From: Euphorbia lathyris
Taxonomy: Eukaryota > Streptophyta > Magnoliopsida > Malpighiales > Euphorbiaceae
Direction of reading: 5' to 3'
Length of the DNA: 64,000 bases
NCBI RefSeq assembly: GCF_963576675.1
Contig: NC_088918.1
Location: forward strand, 31,219,501 to 31,283,500
Shown here: one piece after another, positions 18,575 to 29,112 of the stretch
Layout: each line of letters starts with the position of its first letter
Numbering within the stretch: position 1 is the first letter of the stretch
Notes under the pieces: generated by a model
Database searches by the model: none
What the model was told of the DNA's origin: nothing
The model's input: only the letters and a program-made list of their open reading frames with translations
Made by a program: the position numbers and the translations under genes

Positions 18575-19380
18575 ATGTCATCTACAATGTTCAAGTATGA
18601 GATTTCGCTCTTTGATGGAAAGAGTAATTTCACGTTGTGGCAAAGTATGATTCAAGACTATTTGGTGCAACAAGGTCTTGACATCGCATTAAAAAAGAAG
18701 CCCGACGGTATGAAAGATACTGAATGGAGTACGATTCAGAGGAAGGCTGTCAGCACTATCAGGTTAGCCATTGCTCCCCAAATTAAGATGACTGTGTTGA
18801 CGGAGACATCTCCGAAAGAGTTATGGAAGAAGTTAGAGAGCACTTATTTGTCGAAGTCATTGGCTAGCTGGTTGTGTCTGAAGATGGATCTGTACACACT
18901 CATAATGGAACATGGAGGTAACATTCTTGACCACATTAATAATTTTAATCAATCGGTGTGTCATTTATTAAGTATTAGAGAGAAGATTGAGGATGAAGAG
19001 CAGTCGTTGCTCCTATTAGCTTCTTTGCTTAGATCTTTCAAGTCGTTAGTGAAAACGATTTTAGTGGGGAAGAACATGTTGCAGCTAAATGATGTGATGG
19101 CGGCTTTGAAAGAGAATGAGAAGATGATGCGAGAAGATGACAGTTGTCCCAAGATACTCATAGCTGGAGAAAGGGGGAGGAACCATAGGAAGAGTGACTG
19201 TGATGGGAGATCAAGATCTCGGTAAAAGGATATGAGTACTATTGAGTGCTTTTATTGTGGTGAATCCGGTCACATGCAATCCAGTTGCCCACAGTTTAGG
19301 GAGGACTTAAAGAGTCTACGGAAGGGTAGTGGTAAAAATGGTGAATCCACTGCTAATGTGCTGAAGATCGTGATTTTTTA
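18575..19380 (+). pseudogene. Copia Gag, nearly intact, with a zinc knuckle after one stop
   Basis: From the ATG at 18575 an open frame of 216 codons gives a UBN2-type Gag: F-D-G-K-S-N-F-T-L-W near the N-terminus, then W-K-K-L-E-S-T-Y. A TAA at 19223-19225 interrupts it, but the same frame resumes and encodes the knuckle C-F-Y-C-G-E-S-G-H-M-Q-S-S-C. A frameshift near 19360 and another stop follow before the protease. Gag would form the particle and bind RNA. It is the only long protein this deleted element could offer. Confidence 0.8.
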
Positions 19381-21050
19381 TTGACTGATGTGGATGATCT
19401 TGTTGAAGACCATTCTGATTGGGTGTTAGATTCTGTTACTGATATTTGATGGTTTCATACTTGACCCTAACAACCATACCATATTTCATTAAACATGGGC
19501 TACTTGGGCTAATTAAATATAATAAATGTGGGCTAAAAGGTTTTTTGTGCAGATCTTTAAATGACAAGACAAACAGCTATCATGCAGCCTGTTTTGTAGG
19601 AGAAAAGTAGAAGAAGACCCATCAGACTGATGGGTAAAGGCGAGAAGCACTGAGGAAGGTAGAACAAGGAGGTGATAGCAGGGATGGTCAGCAACATGAT
19701 GAAAAGTTCAGGACCTTGAGTGTTCAAGTGTCCAAAGTCAACACTAATTTATGAAGAACAATTTTACTTTTTCTGAACAATCTACTTTTGTAATAATTTT
19801 TTTCTATTCTATAGCGGACGAGTAGGAGGGGGAAAGAGGGGGGGTACCTTTTTGGATCATTTTGGAGAGCCAAAACTTCGTCTCTTTAAGGAGAACTCTC
19901 TAATATTTTAACCCAACTCCATTGATGATGAGTTATTGAATATTTTGTGGCTGTTCACTCTGTACTATGAGTGAGTAGTCGATTGAATGAGCTAAGCCAA
20001 CTAAGTGCTGGAGTTGTAAGTTTTCTTAGCTTATTTATGAATGAATGTGGTTTATACCTTGGGTGTTTAATGATGCTTTTCATGTATGGTTCATTACTGC
20101 TATCTTAGTGTTTATGAATGATGGGAGACTGCTTTCATATTCACGTATCTATCATTGACTATGCAAAATCAGAAATAGAAATATAATGGTTTTATATCAA
20201 GGGTTTTCTGTAAAAGAAATGTTGTTTATTGTTTAATGCAAGAAAGAAACACATTTGGGGAGGCTTGAATGTGTAGTAAATCTTAGAATCTCAAGAACGC
20301 ACGAGAGTTGACTTGAGTGAGCCTAAAGCAGAGACCTTGACCACATCATATTACATTCATGAATAAATAGGAAAAATTTATACTACAAGCTCCTTGCTCA
20401 TGCTAGGCTTAGCTTGTTCCACCTTTTTCTCGTGATAATCATTGTTTTCTTAATGCACTTTCTGAAGATCTGTTACTTTTACGTTATTCTAATCAAATCA
20501 TATGAAGCCCATTTCCAACTAAAAGAAAGAAGTTACTGTTACTCCGAACATCCTGTTCTATAAGATTTTTCTGCTAAAATTATTCATCAATCCCTGAGGA
20601 GAACAATACTCTACTTACCGAAATATTACTTGTACCTAGTGCACTTGCTAGAGTCTACTTTGAGGACAACAATATTCATATTTGTAGAGATCGAACTTGT
20701 TTTGACACTTACAGGTTGATGGAGATTTTGGCTACATTCGGAGTGGGAGCAATTCGAAGATGAAGATTGAAGGCATCGGAAGAGTCCGCCTAAAGCTCCA
20801 CAATGGTGTTGTCAAAACACTTGCTGATGTGAAGTTTGTGCCTAGTGCTAGCCAATATAATTTTGTTTGGAGAGTTGGCTTCGTGTGGGTAAAAATATGT
20901 TGGAGCCGGCAAGTTTTGCAAAGTGTTCAAAGGTGGAAGCTTGATATTGCAAGGAATGAAAAGAGGGAAACATATTTATCATCTGGATGGATGTTCCCTT
21001 ATCAGAATGAAGAAAAAGAAGACTGCAAAGAGGGTTTAGTTTTCTGAAGA
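19381..21050 (+). pseudogene. Copia protease region, split by a solo LTR
   Basis: The left piece ends with D-W-V-L-D-S, the start of the retropepsin site. After the solo LTR the reading resumes at about 20670 with H-I-C-R-D-R-T-C-F-D-T-Y, then G-R-V-R-L-K-L-H-N-G and D-V-K-F-V-P-S, the standard copia protease-to-GAG-pre-integrase stretch. The sequence then runs through a short frame to 21047 and reaches the 3' LTR at 21088 without integrase or RT. Confidence 0.7.
19440..20657 (+). mobile_element. Solo LTR of an Athila-like gypsy element inside the copia protease
   Basis: The 1.2-kb non-coding block starts TGATATTTGATGG and ends with ACCTAGTGCACTTGCTAGAG, the same ending as the Athila LTRs at 21259 and 30489. 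It interrupts a protease frame that resumes after it. There is no internal region, so it is a solo LTR from unequal recombination. A clean 5-bp duplication is not visible, so its last bases are uncertain. Confidence 0.65.
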
Positions 21051-21087
21051 TGTTGAGATATGTGGGGATTTAGGTCGAGGGAGGATT

Positions 21088-21258
21088 TGTTGGGATATCT
21101 CCCCAAATCCCAAATTGGTTAAAAGTGTTGTAAAGGGATGTGTGAATCCCACATTGCTTAGAAATAAGGAAGTCAAGGGGGAGTTCCCTTATAAATAGGC
21201 TTTAGGCCTTTAGTTGATGTATTCCACATTCTCAAGGTTAGTTAACTAGGAAGTGTAA
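21088..21258 (+). mobile_element. Left part of the copia 3' LTR, split by Athila
   Basis: Matches the first part of the 5' LTR from TGTTGGGATATC to the TGTAA target site (21254-21258). It continues at 31733-31955 after the Athila insertion. Confidence 0.9.
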
Positions 21259-22459
21259 TGATGAGTGTAAAATGTGTATAATATTTGGTAACAATTTTGG
21301 GCATAAATGAACAATAATGCAACATATCGTTCTCATAATACATTGTTTTTGCAGATTGTTTGTGATAATGCAGCTGTCTGTTCGGTAGCAGAATCCACAC
21401 GGTGAACCATCAGGAAAGGAGTGCGGACAAGCGAAGAACAAGGAAGAGAACAAGAATTCATGGGAACAATTTGTACCCGAAGGACCTGAATCAATCATCC
21501 TTAAATCATTGGAGACCTTTCCGGAAGAAGAATTCATGTTGGAGGCAGAACAACCATCCCTCACAGAAGAAATCATAGAAGAACAACCAGACCATATCTT
21601 CTTTATTTTATTATATCCTGAACAATGATTTCTGAACAATTTTCAGGCTATTTAAGGAGCCCTCGTTTTGTATGTGACTCATTCAGATTTTCGGATCTGA
21701 AGCCTTGTGTGAAACTTTGTTTTATGTGTTTTAATATATTGTTGTTTTCTTCATTGTTGTTTTGTTTTATCTCATTCAATCATGAGTGAGTAATTCACTA
21801 AGCAGGTATGCAGCGGAGCAGAAACAGGTAAACAGAGCAGGTTAATTCCTCTCTAAACTCATTAAGTGTGTATGGCTTGGCTGTTCAATGAGTAATTAAC
21901 GATAAATAGGAGTAGCTAACCTGTTTTTAAGCTGAGCAATCACGAGGAGACTCTCTTTGCAAAGCTGAACTTTCATTGAACACATTTAATTATGACACGG
22001 AGATGTAATTAATTAAATGTTAAGGGTTTTAGTTGTTCCAACTAAATGTTTTCCTATTCTTAAAGCTTAAGAATATATTAATCTCAAGGAGACTTATTTT
22101 GATTGTTTTTAAAGAACGTTGGGAACAAGGGAGACCTGACTCAACCGATTTTCGTGAAAGATACCTTAAGCCAAAGTTGTTCCCACCTAATGAACAAGGA
22201 AAGGAATGCATGTTCTGAAACCATTTTGCGTATGATGTATACCTGTTGTTTTCCCATCTGAATTTCAATTAAACTCTTTGATTGTTTTACGTTTCATATT
22301 GCAACAAACCACCTTCAAATCAACTTAAGTTTTTGGTTACTTCTCAAACTTGGCTATACATACTTTTAAGGGAGTAAGAGTGCGGTTGTGCTATCCTCGT
22401 GGAAACGATATCTACTTATCACTTTATTACTTGGACCTAGTGCACTTGCTAGGGTAACA
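21259..22459 (+). mobile_element. 5' LTR of the Athila element
   Basis: 1201 bp, TGATGAGTG...GGGTAACA. It lacks a block of about 40 bp present in the 3' LTR near 30808-30852. A TATTTAA box lies at 21649-21655. Confidence 0.9.
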
Positions 22460-22465
22460 AGTTTT

Positions 22466-22483
22466 TGGCGCCGTTGCCGGGGA
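22466..22483 (+). other. Primer binding site of Athila (tRNA-Asp type)
   Basis: TGGCGCCGTTGCCGGGGA starts 7 bp after the LTR. This string is the hallmark primer site of Athila and Tat elements. Confidence 0.9.
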
Positions 22484-22586
22484 TAGGCAAGCCAAACATT
22501 TCTCTCCAAAAGTGTATATTATTCAGTTTAACATGTTTGTTCTAGTGTGCAGGAGCCTACTTGATCTATTTGCTTGTTCTTAGCGT

Positions 22587-23539
22587 ATGCGAAGAACAGG
22601 TGCTCCACTTATTCCTCTTAATCCTGAAATAGAAGCAACTCTCAGACGAAGAAACGCTATCAGGAGAATAAGAACAAGGCAAAGGCTGGCGGAACCAAAT
22701 CAGCCCAGAATAGAGCAACACCCTGAAGCTGAAAGGCGATCGGAGGGACCTCAACCAGAACAACCGGAGAACAGGGAAGAACAGTAAGGAGACAACATGG
22801 ACGAAGAAGACCAGCATATTGACCCTCCACTCAGAATGAAGGAATACTCAAAGCCTTCAACGGAAGGCCACTCCTCCTGCATAGTAATCCCTGAGGAAGG
22901 CAACAATCTCTTCGAGGTGAAAGCCTTCATGATCCAGATGCTCCAAACAGATGTTCAGTTTGGAGGACTACCAAATGAAGATCCAAATTCGCACATCCAG
23001 GACTTTGTCACAATGTGCAAGTTGTTCAATGTGATTTCTGCGAAGGAAATCATCGATCAGCTGACTGTTTATGCAACCAACCTAGTCCAAATCAAGAACA
23101 ATGTGATTTTGCAGGAACAAGTCAGAGACCACTCAATCCTTATTCAAACACTTACAATCCTGCCTGGAGAAATCATCCAAACTTCGGTTGGAGCCAACAA
23201 CCAGACAAACAACCAAATCAACAGTACCAGTCTAATAAGAACAATCAGGGCGGATACCAAACGAACAACCAGCCGAGGGAGGATAAGAAATTGGAAGACA
23301 TGCTAATGCAATTCATGCAGCAAACGCAAAATTCTTTCAAGAACATGGAGACACAGATCCATCAGCTCACCAACATAGTCATACCCAAAAATAAGGGAGT
23401 CCTTCCGAGCAAAACAGAGGTGAACCCCAAGGAGGAAGTCCAAGCTATTACACTAAAAAGTGGTACAGAACTACCAGATCGAGCTATGAAATCACTCCCT
23501 ACCACCTCTAAGCCGCAACCAGACGCAGCAGAACAATAA
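22587..23539 (+). pseudogene. Athila Gag with an internal deletion
   Basis: The N-terminus (from 22587) has D/N-P-E-I-E-x-T-L-R-R-R and many Arg, then a TAA at 22785-22787 and resumption in the same frame. The core opening Q-F-G-G-L-P-N-E-D-P-N-S-H is present, but the capsid core that should follow is missing. Around 23015-23040 the sequence passes into C-D-F-C-E-G-N-H-R-S-A-D-C in another frame, the knuckle region that normally lies several hundred bases further. A Gln/Asn-rich tail ends at 23539. The deletion removes most of capsid, so this Gag cannot assemble. Confidence 0.8.
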
Positions 23540-23557
23540 GAGGCCAAGGAACAAACT

Positions 23558-24198
23558 TTGATTCAGGAGAACAACCTTAGGAATCAGGATGAACCTGCAT
23601 ATCTGCCACGTATCCCGTATCCAGAAAGGCTTAAGCAGCAACAAATGGACAAGCAATTCAGGAAATTCTTAGAAGTATTCAAGAAACTACATATCAACAT
23701 CCTGTTTGCTGAAGCATTAGCCCAAATGCCCATGTATGCAAAATTCTTGAAGGAACTGCTGCAGAACAAGAAGAAGATGGAGAACGTGGCACTGGTGCAG
23801 CTGAATCGAGATTGTTCATCCATTTTCCAGAACAAGGAACCTCTACCACAGAAATTAAAAGATCCAGGGAGTTTTTCTATCCCTTGTTCCATTGGAAATC
23901 TTAACATTGATAATGCACTGTGTGATTTAGGTGCAAGCATAAACCTGATGCCACACTCAATATACAAACAGTTAGGATTAGGGGAACCTCAACTACCAGA
24001 ATGTCCATTCAATTAGCTGATAGAACAATCAAGTACCCAATGGGGATCATGGAAGATGTCCTTATCAAAGTTGATAAATTCATTTTACCTGTGGATTTTA
24101 TCATCATGGACATGGACGAGGATGTACATGTACCAATCATTCTAGGAAGACCCTTCCTAGCCACTAGCAGGGCCCTAATTGACGTCCAAAACGGATAG
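23558..24198 (+). pseudogene. Athila aspartic protease region
   Basis: Contains R-I-P-Y-P-E-R-L-K, then [11 protein letters not shown], the usual retropepsin form of Athila (D-L-G-A-S), and [10 protein letters not shown] frameshift near 24005 and a TAG at 24196-24198 break it. The active-site motif is intact. Confidence 0.85.
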
Positions 24199-25990
24199 TT
24201 GATTCTAAAAATACACGACCAAAAAGTGGTATTCAAAATGAATGACGCCATGAAACACCCTCCATCTAGTGATGATGCCTGTTATTTTATGGATTCTATT
24301 GATGAGCAAATCTTTTTGCAAGAACATCTACATTCTGAACAGGAGGAAGCAGAAGGATTCGAAGAAGATACGGCGACTCATTCCGTCATGTTTGCAAACC
24401 GACGACCCCTCTTCGAACCTCTGAATAATACACCAACAACAGTGATGAAACCATCCATAGAAGAACCACTCGTGCTCGAATTCAAACCACTCCCATCTCA
24501 CCTTGAATACGCATTCCTAAACCCTCTAGATAAACTTCCTGTCATCATCTCCTCCGCACTAACACCCGAGCAAAAAGAACAACTACTGACCATACTTCGC
24601 CGAAACAAGGAGGCATTGGCATGGAAGATTTTTGATATCAAAGGAATCAGTCCAGCGGTATGCATTCACCGCATATTGATGGAAGAAGTTCACAGAGCTT
24701 CAGCACAACCACAGAGGCGTCTAAACCCAAACATGAAGGAAGTAGTGAAGGCAGAAGTAATTAAACTACTGGATGCTAGAATAATCTATCCCATATCAGA
24801 TAGTGTGTGGACGAGCCCGGTACAAGTTGTTCTGAAGAAGGGAGGCATGACTATCATCATGAATGAGCAGAATGAACTAATCCCAACCAGAACAGTCACA
24901 GGCTGGAGAGTTTGCATAGATTACCGAAAGCTAAATGAAGCAACTAGGAAATATCACTTCCCTTTGCCATTCATCGATCAAATGCTGGAAAGATTAGCGG
25001 GATACGCATTCTATTGATTTCTTGATGGCTACTCAGGATACAACCAGATCGCAATACACCCACTGGATCAGGAAAAGACCACATTCACCTGTCCGTTCGG
25101 GACTTATGCATATTGGAGAATGCCATTCGGATTGTGCAATGCCCCAGCTACATTTCAAAGATGTATGATGGCTATCTTTCATGATATGATCGAGAGAACA
25201 GTCGAGATATTCATGGATGATTTTTCGGTATACAGAGAAACATTCACAAGCTGTCTGAACAATCTTGAGACTATTCTAAAATGATGCAAGGAGACCAATC
25301 TTGTTCTCAACTGGGAAAAATGCCATTTTATGGTAAATGGGGGAATAGTCCTGGGATATAGAATCTCAGAACAAGGACTCGAGGTTGATCGTGCAAAGGT
25401 AGAAGTCATCGAAAAACTGCATGTTCCCACCTCAGTCAAGGATGTACGTAGTTTCTTGGGACATGTCGGCTTCTATCAAAGGTTCATCAAAGACTTCTCC
25501 AAGATCGCACTGCCGTTATCTGGCCTACTCCACAAAGATGCTGAGTTTAAGATCACGAAAAAATGCAAACAAGCATTCGAATAATTAAAGAAGAAGCTGA
25601 CGGAGGCTCCTATCCTAGTTGCGCCCAACTGGGAGCTCCCCTTTGAACTGATGTGTGATGCGAGTGATACTTGCATTGGAGCTGTTCTGGGACAGCGGAT
25701 TGACAAACATTTCAAACCTATATACTACGCAAGCAAGACTCTCACCGAGACTCAGCAGAATTATACTATAACAGAGAAAGAATTGCTTGCCATCGTATAT
25801 GCTTTCGATAAGTTCCGATCGTACCTTGTTCTTGCCAAAGTCATTATCTTCACAGATCATTCTGCAATAAAGTACCTCCTTTCAAAGCAAGATGCCAAGC
25901 CACGACTCATCAGATGAATTCTACTGCTTCAAGAATTCGATTTGGAGATTCGAGACAAAAAGGGAGCAGAGAACCTTGTCGCAGATCATT
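24199..25990 (+). pseudogene. Athila reverse transcriptase and RNase H
   Basis: One frame with interruptions. The RT entry (A-Q-P-Q-R-R-L-N-P), C-I-D-Y-R-K-L-N, F-L-D-G-Y-S-G-Y-N-Q-I, P-F-G-L-C-N-A-P-A-T-F-Q-R and the active site F-M-D-D-F-S-V-Y (25210-25233) are clear. RNase H has C-D-A-S-D, T-E-K-E-L-L-A and T-D-H-S-A. In-frame stops lie at 25015, about 25282, 25582 and 25915, two or three of them TGA. All catalytic residues I could check are present; only stops prevent a product. Confidence 0.88.
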
Positions 25991-27365
25991 TATCCAGATT
26001 AGAGTCGAACAAGCATGAAGAACAACATGACATCAAGGAAACGTTTCCGGACGAACAGTTGTGCAGCATTCATGTCAGGAGCACTCCTTGGTTTGCAGAC
26101 ATAGCCAACTACTTAGTTCGAAAGATCATTCCGTACCAACTGACATACAATCAACGAAAGAAGTTTTTCTCGGATGTAAAATACTACCTATGGGAAGAAC
26201 CATTCTTATTCAGAATCTGTGCAGACCAAATTGTCCGAAGATGTGTGTCACAAGAAGAAGGCATGCTAATCCTCAACCATTGCCACAACAGGGAAGCAGG
26301 AGGACATTTCGCTGCCAATCGAACAGCCGCAAAGGTATTGGAGGCAGGCTTCTACTGGCCAACGCTGTTCAAGGATGCTCACAGGTTTGTATCATGTTGT
26401 GATGAATGCCAACGAACAGGTAACATCTCGTCACGAAATGCCATGCCTTTGCAGAACATCATGGTATGTGAAATTTTTTATATTTGGGGAATTGATTTCA
26501 TGGGGCCATTCCCAACGTCTTATGGGAACAAGTACATACTTGTAGTCGTAGACTATGTGAGCAAATGGGTAGAAGCTATAGCCAGCCCAACAAATGATGC
26601 CTGAATTGTTATCAAATTTTTGAAACAATTGTTCTCACGCTTTGGAGTACCTAGAGCAGTCATAAGTGACCAGGGCACCCACTTTTGTAACTCACAATTT
26701 GAAAGGCTCTTAGGGAAATATGGTGTCACCCACAGGATAGCCACTCCCTACCATCCGCAAACAAGCGGACAGGTAGAAATCTCGAATAGGGAAATAAAAC
26801 GTATCCTAGAGAAAACTGTAGGTTGTTCCCGTAGAGAGTGGGTGAACAAGCTGGACAATGCCCTTTGGGCTTATCGAACAGCTTTTAAAACCCCAATAGG
26901 CATGTCACCCTATAGGCTCCTCTTTGGCAAAGCATGCCATCTGCCCATCGAATTAGAACACAAAGCCCTGTGGGCTTTGAAATTCTTGAATTTCGATGAA
27001 CAAGCTACCGGAGACCATAGGAAGCTGCAGTTGAGTGAAACGGAAGAATTCTGCTTGTTCTCATACGAGAACGCCCTCATGTACAAGGAAAAAACCAAAC
27101 ATTGGCATGACCAACACATCAAAGTAAAAATTTTGTACCAGGTCAAAGGGTATTACTTTACAATTCCTGTCTCAAGTTGTTCCCCGAAAAACTTAGGTCT
27201 AGGTGGTCCGGGCCCTTCACAGTCACTCAAGTGTTCCCTCATGGGGCAATTGAAATCTCCAACGCAGCACAAGAACAGTTCAAAGTAAATGGGCAAAGGC
27301 TTAAGCCCTACCTTGCCCCAAAGAACAACCATGCGGAGAATCTCCGTATCCTAGAGGCCTCTTGA
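25991..27365 (+). pseudogene. Athila integrase
   Basis: The HHCC zinc site is visible ([10 protein letters not shown] ... C-C-D-E-C-Q-R), then the first catalytic Asp in G-I-D-F-M-G-P-F-P, the second in V-I-S-D-Q-G-T-H-F, and the Glu in [12 protein letters not shown] at 26602-26604 falls between the first and second. Near 27160 a frameshift moves the C-terminal part (R-W-S-G-P-F-T-V) to another frame, ending at 27363-27365. Confidence 0.85.
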
Positions 27366-27768
27366 ACAAGCAGCCTCGCTGGTGTCCTCTCCAAACACCA
27401 ATTGGAGAACAACGTGTCCGTTTGTGTTTTGTTATGTTAGTATCTTTTTCTTTTATTTTTATTTCCATTGTGCTAATAATAAATGAAGATATCGCGTGCA
27501 GAGCAGCCAACTGACATGCATGTGATACAAAGACTGTTTTGCCCTCCAAAAATCGGAAAAGAACCAATCAATGCAAGGGGCAAGGAGGACAAAGAGAGCC
27601 AGAACAGTTATGACAGAAACTGCCCACTCCCCTCTTTCTTCGTAGAACCTTTTGACTTCCACTCCACCTACCCATTAAATACCCACACTTCCGGTACTCC
27701 ATCGCCACATTTTCAAAAACTCCCATTTTCTCATCTCCAGAAATTTCCCTCCATTCCTCACTCTGAAA

Positions 27769-29112
27769 ATGCCAAGGAGCACAAGAACTGGTCCGGTGAA
27801 GAAAGAGAAGGGTACCCCCTCCGACGTCAGCCTCTCCTCTGATCAAGGCGAACGCCTGCGAAAACGTTTGGCCAGCTTCATAAACCCTAAGGAGAAGACG
27901 AGGTATGAGCTGTTCAAAACCATGGAATTTCAAGCCACTAGAACAATTTGTTGGAAAAGCTTCCGCACCCTGGGATTGGAGGAAGATGTTCGTGAGTTGC
28001 TGGATGGAGCGGGGCTACTCGAGTTCAGCAGCATAAATGAGCCCGCCTATAAAGAACTGACTCTCGAGTTCATGACAACGTTCTCGGTGGACACAAAAAT
28101 CACTGACCCCGATGACAATATGCGGTACAAATTCCGTCTTATGGGTGTGGATATGTTCACCTCACTCAACACTTTTAACCTCTACCTGGGAGCAGTCACG
28201 GAAGAAGAGTTGATGAGTGAGGACTACAAGGACAGCCTCATTGCAATGCCGCCGGAGTTTGTTGCAGAAGACTTCTGGCTTAAACTCATAGGAAACACCT
28301 CTTACAACCCTAGTGATTCGAAAGCCTCACAGCTGCCAACGCACCCTCTGCGCTACCTTCAAAAGTACATTGCATCAACCTTATTCGGCAGGGCCAACCA
28401 GAGCAACATCCCCAGTAATGATCTGTTTGTTCTTTGGTGTATGGTCAATGCCAAGAGGATCAATATGGGGCATTGGGTTGGAATGCAACTAGCTGGTATC
28501 GAAGGAACAACTAGTAAGTGCCTGTTATGCGGCCCTTTCATCACCAAGATAGCAAAAACTGTGGGACTGTTCAATCCCCTCTAGCATTCCCTCACTCTAG
28601 CCAAAACCATGGATCCATTCGACTGCAATGCTATAAACAAGCTCTCCATTTGTCACAAAGTGGGTCGAAACTGGGTCTTGGTAGCTGAGGAACCACCTGT
28701 AGAACAATCGGCAAAGAGAAAGGCCTCTGGGGAGGCGCACTATGTCGAACCCATCCAGATGGCATTCCCGGAGAACAAACGCAGGATGCTTAACGGTGGA
28801 GAAGGGCCAATTGATGCAGGGGATGTTTCCATGAGGCAGATGATGAGTTACGTGGGACAGTTGTTCGAGCACAACAGGCACCTGTGTGAACGGCTTAAGG
28901 CTCACGATGGGGAGATAGCTGAGTTACAGCTGCGGGTTAAAGAACTGCAGAACAGGCCTGCACCTTCTAAAGAACAAGCAAGCAGCACTCCTGCAGCACC
29001 ATCCCCATCCAAGAACATGTTCCCCGAGCCTACAGATGGTAAGAACAATGCTGGTGAGACCCCAATGCAAAAGGGAGAGGACAAAGTCTCCTCTCATGTC
29101 ATCGAAGCTTAA
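27769..29112 (+). pseudogene. Athila late ORF (ATHILA ORF-1 family), one in-frame TAG
   Basis: From the ATG at 27769 the frame is open for 271 codons, meets TAG at 28582-28584, and continues in the same frame from about 28585 to TAA at 29110-29112 (about 447 codons in all). The first part is the conserved plant ATHILA ORF domain, with F-Y/L-K-T-M-E-F-Q and R-Y-L-Q-K-Y-I-A-S-T-L-F-G-R blocks. The second part has a heptad-rich stretch (about 28840-28960, H-N-R-H-L-C-E-R-L-K... and E-I-A-E-L-Q-L-R-V-K-E-L) and a Pro/Ser tail. It occupies the position of env in related elements, but I see no signal peptide or membrane segment. Function is unknown. Confidence 0.8.

Noticed and set aside
20760..21047. 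95-codon frame as a small gene
   Set aside because: It is the continuation of copia protease after the solo LTR, ending just before the 3' LTR.
27483..27933. Frames between Athila integrase and the late ORF
   Set aside because: They overlap the late ORF start or run antisense to it, and no conserved domain is visible.
27769..29112. Calling the Athila late ORF a true envelope glycoprotein
   Set aside because: No signal peptide, no membrane anchor, no glycoprotein-like cysteine pattern; only its position is env-like.
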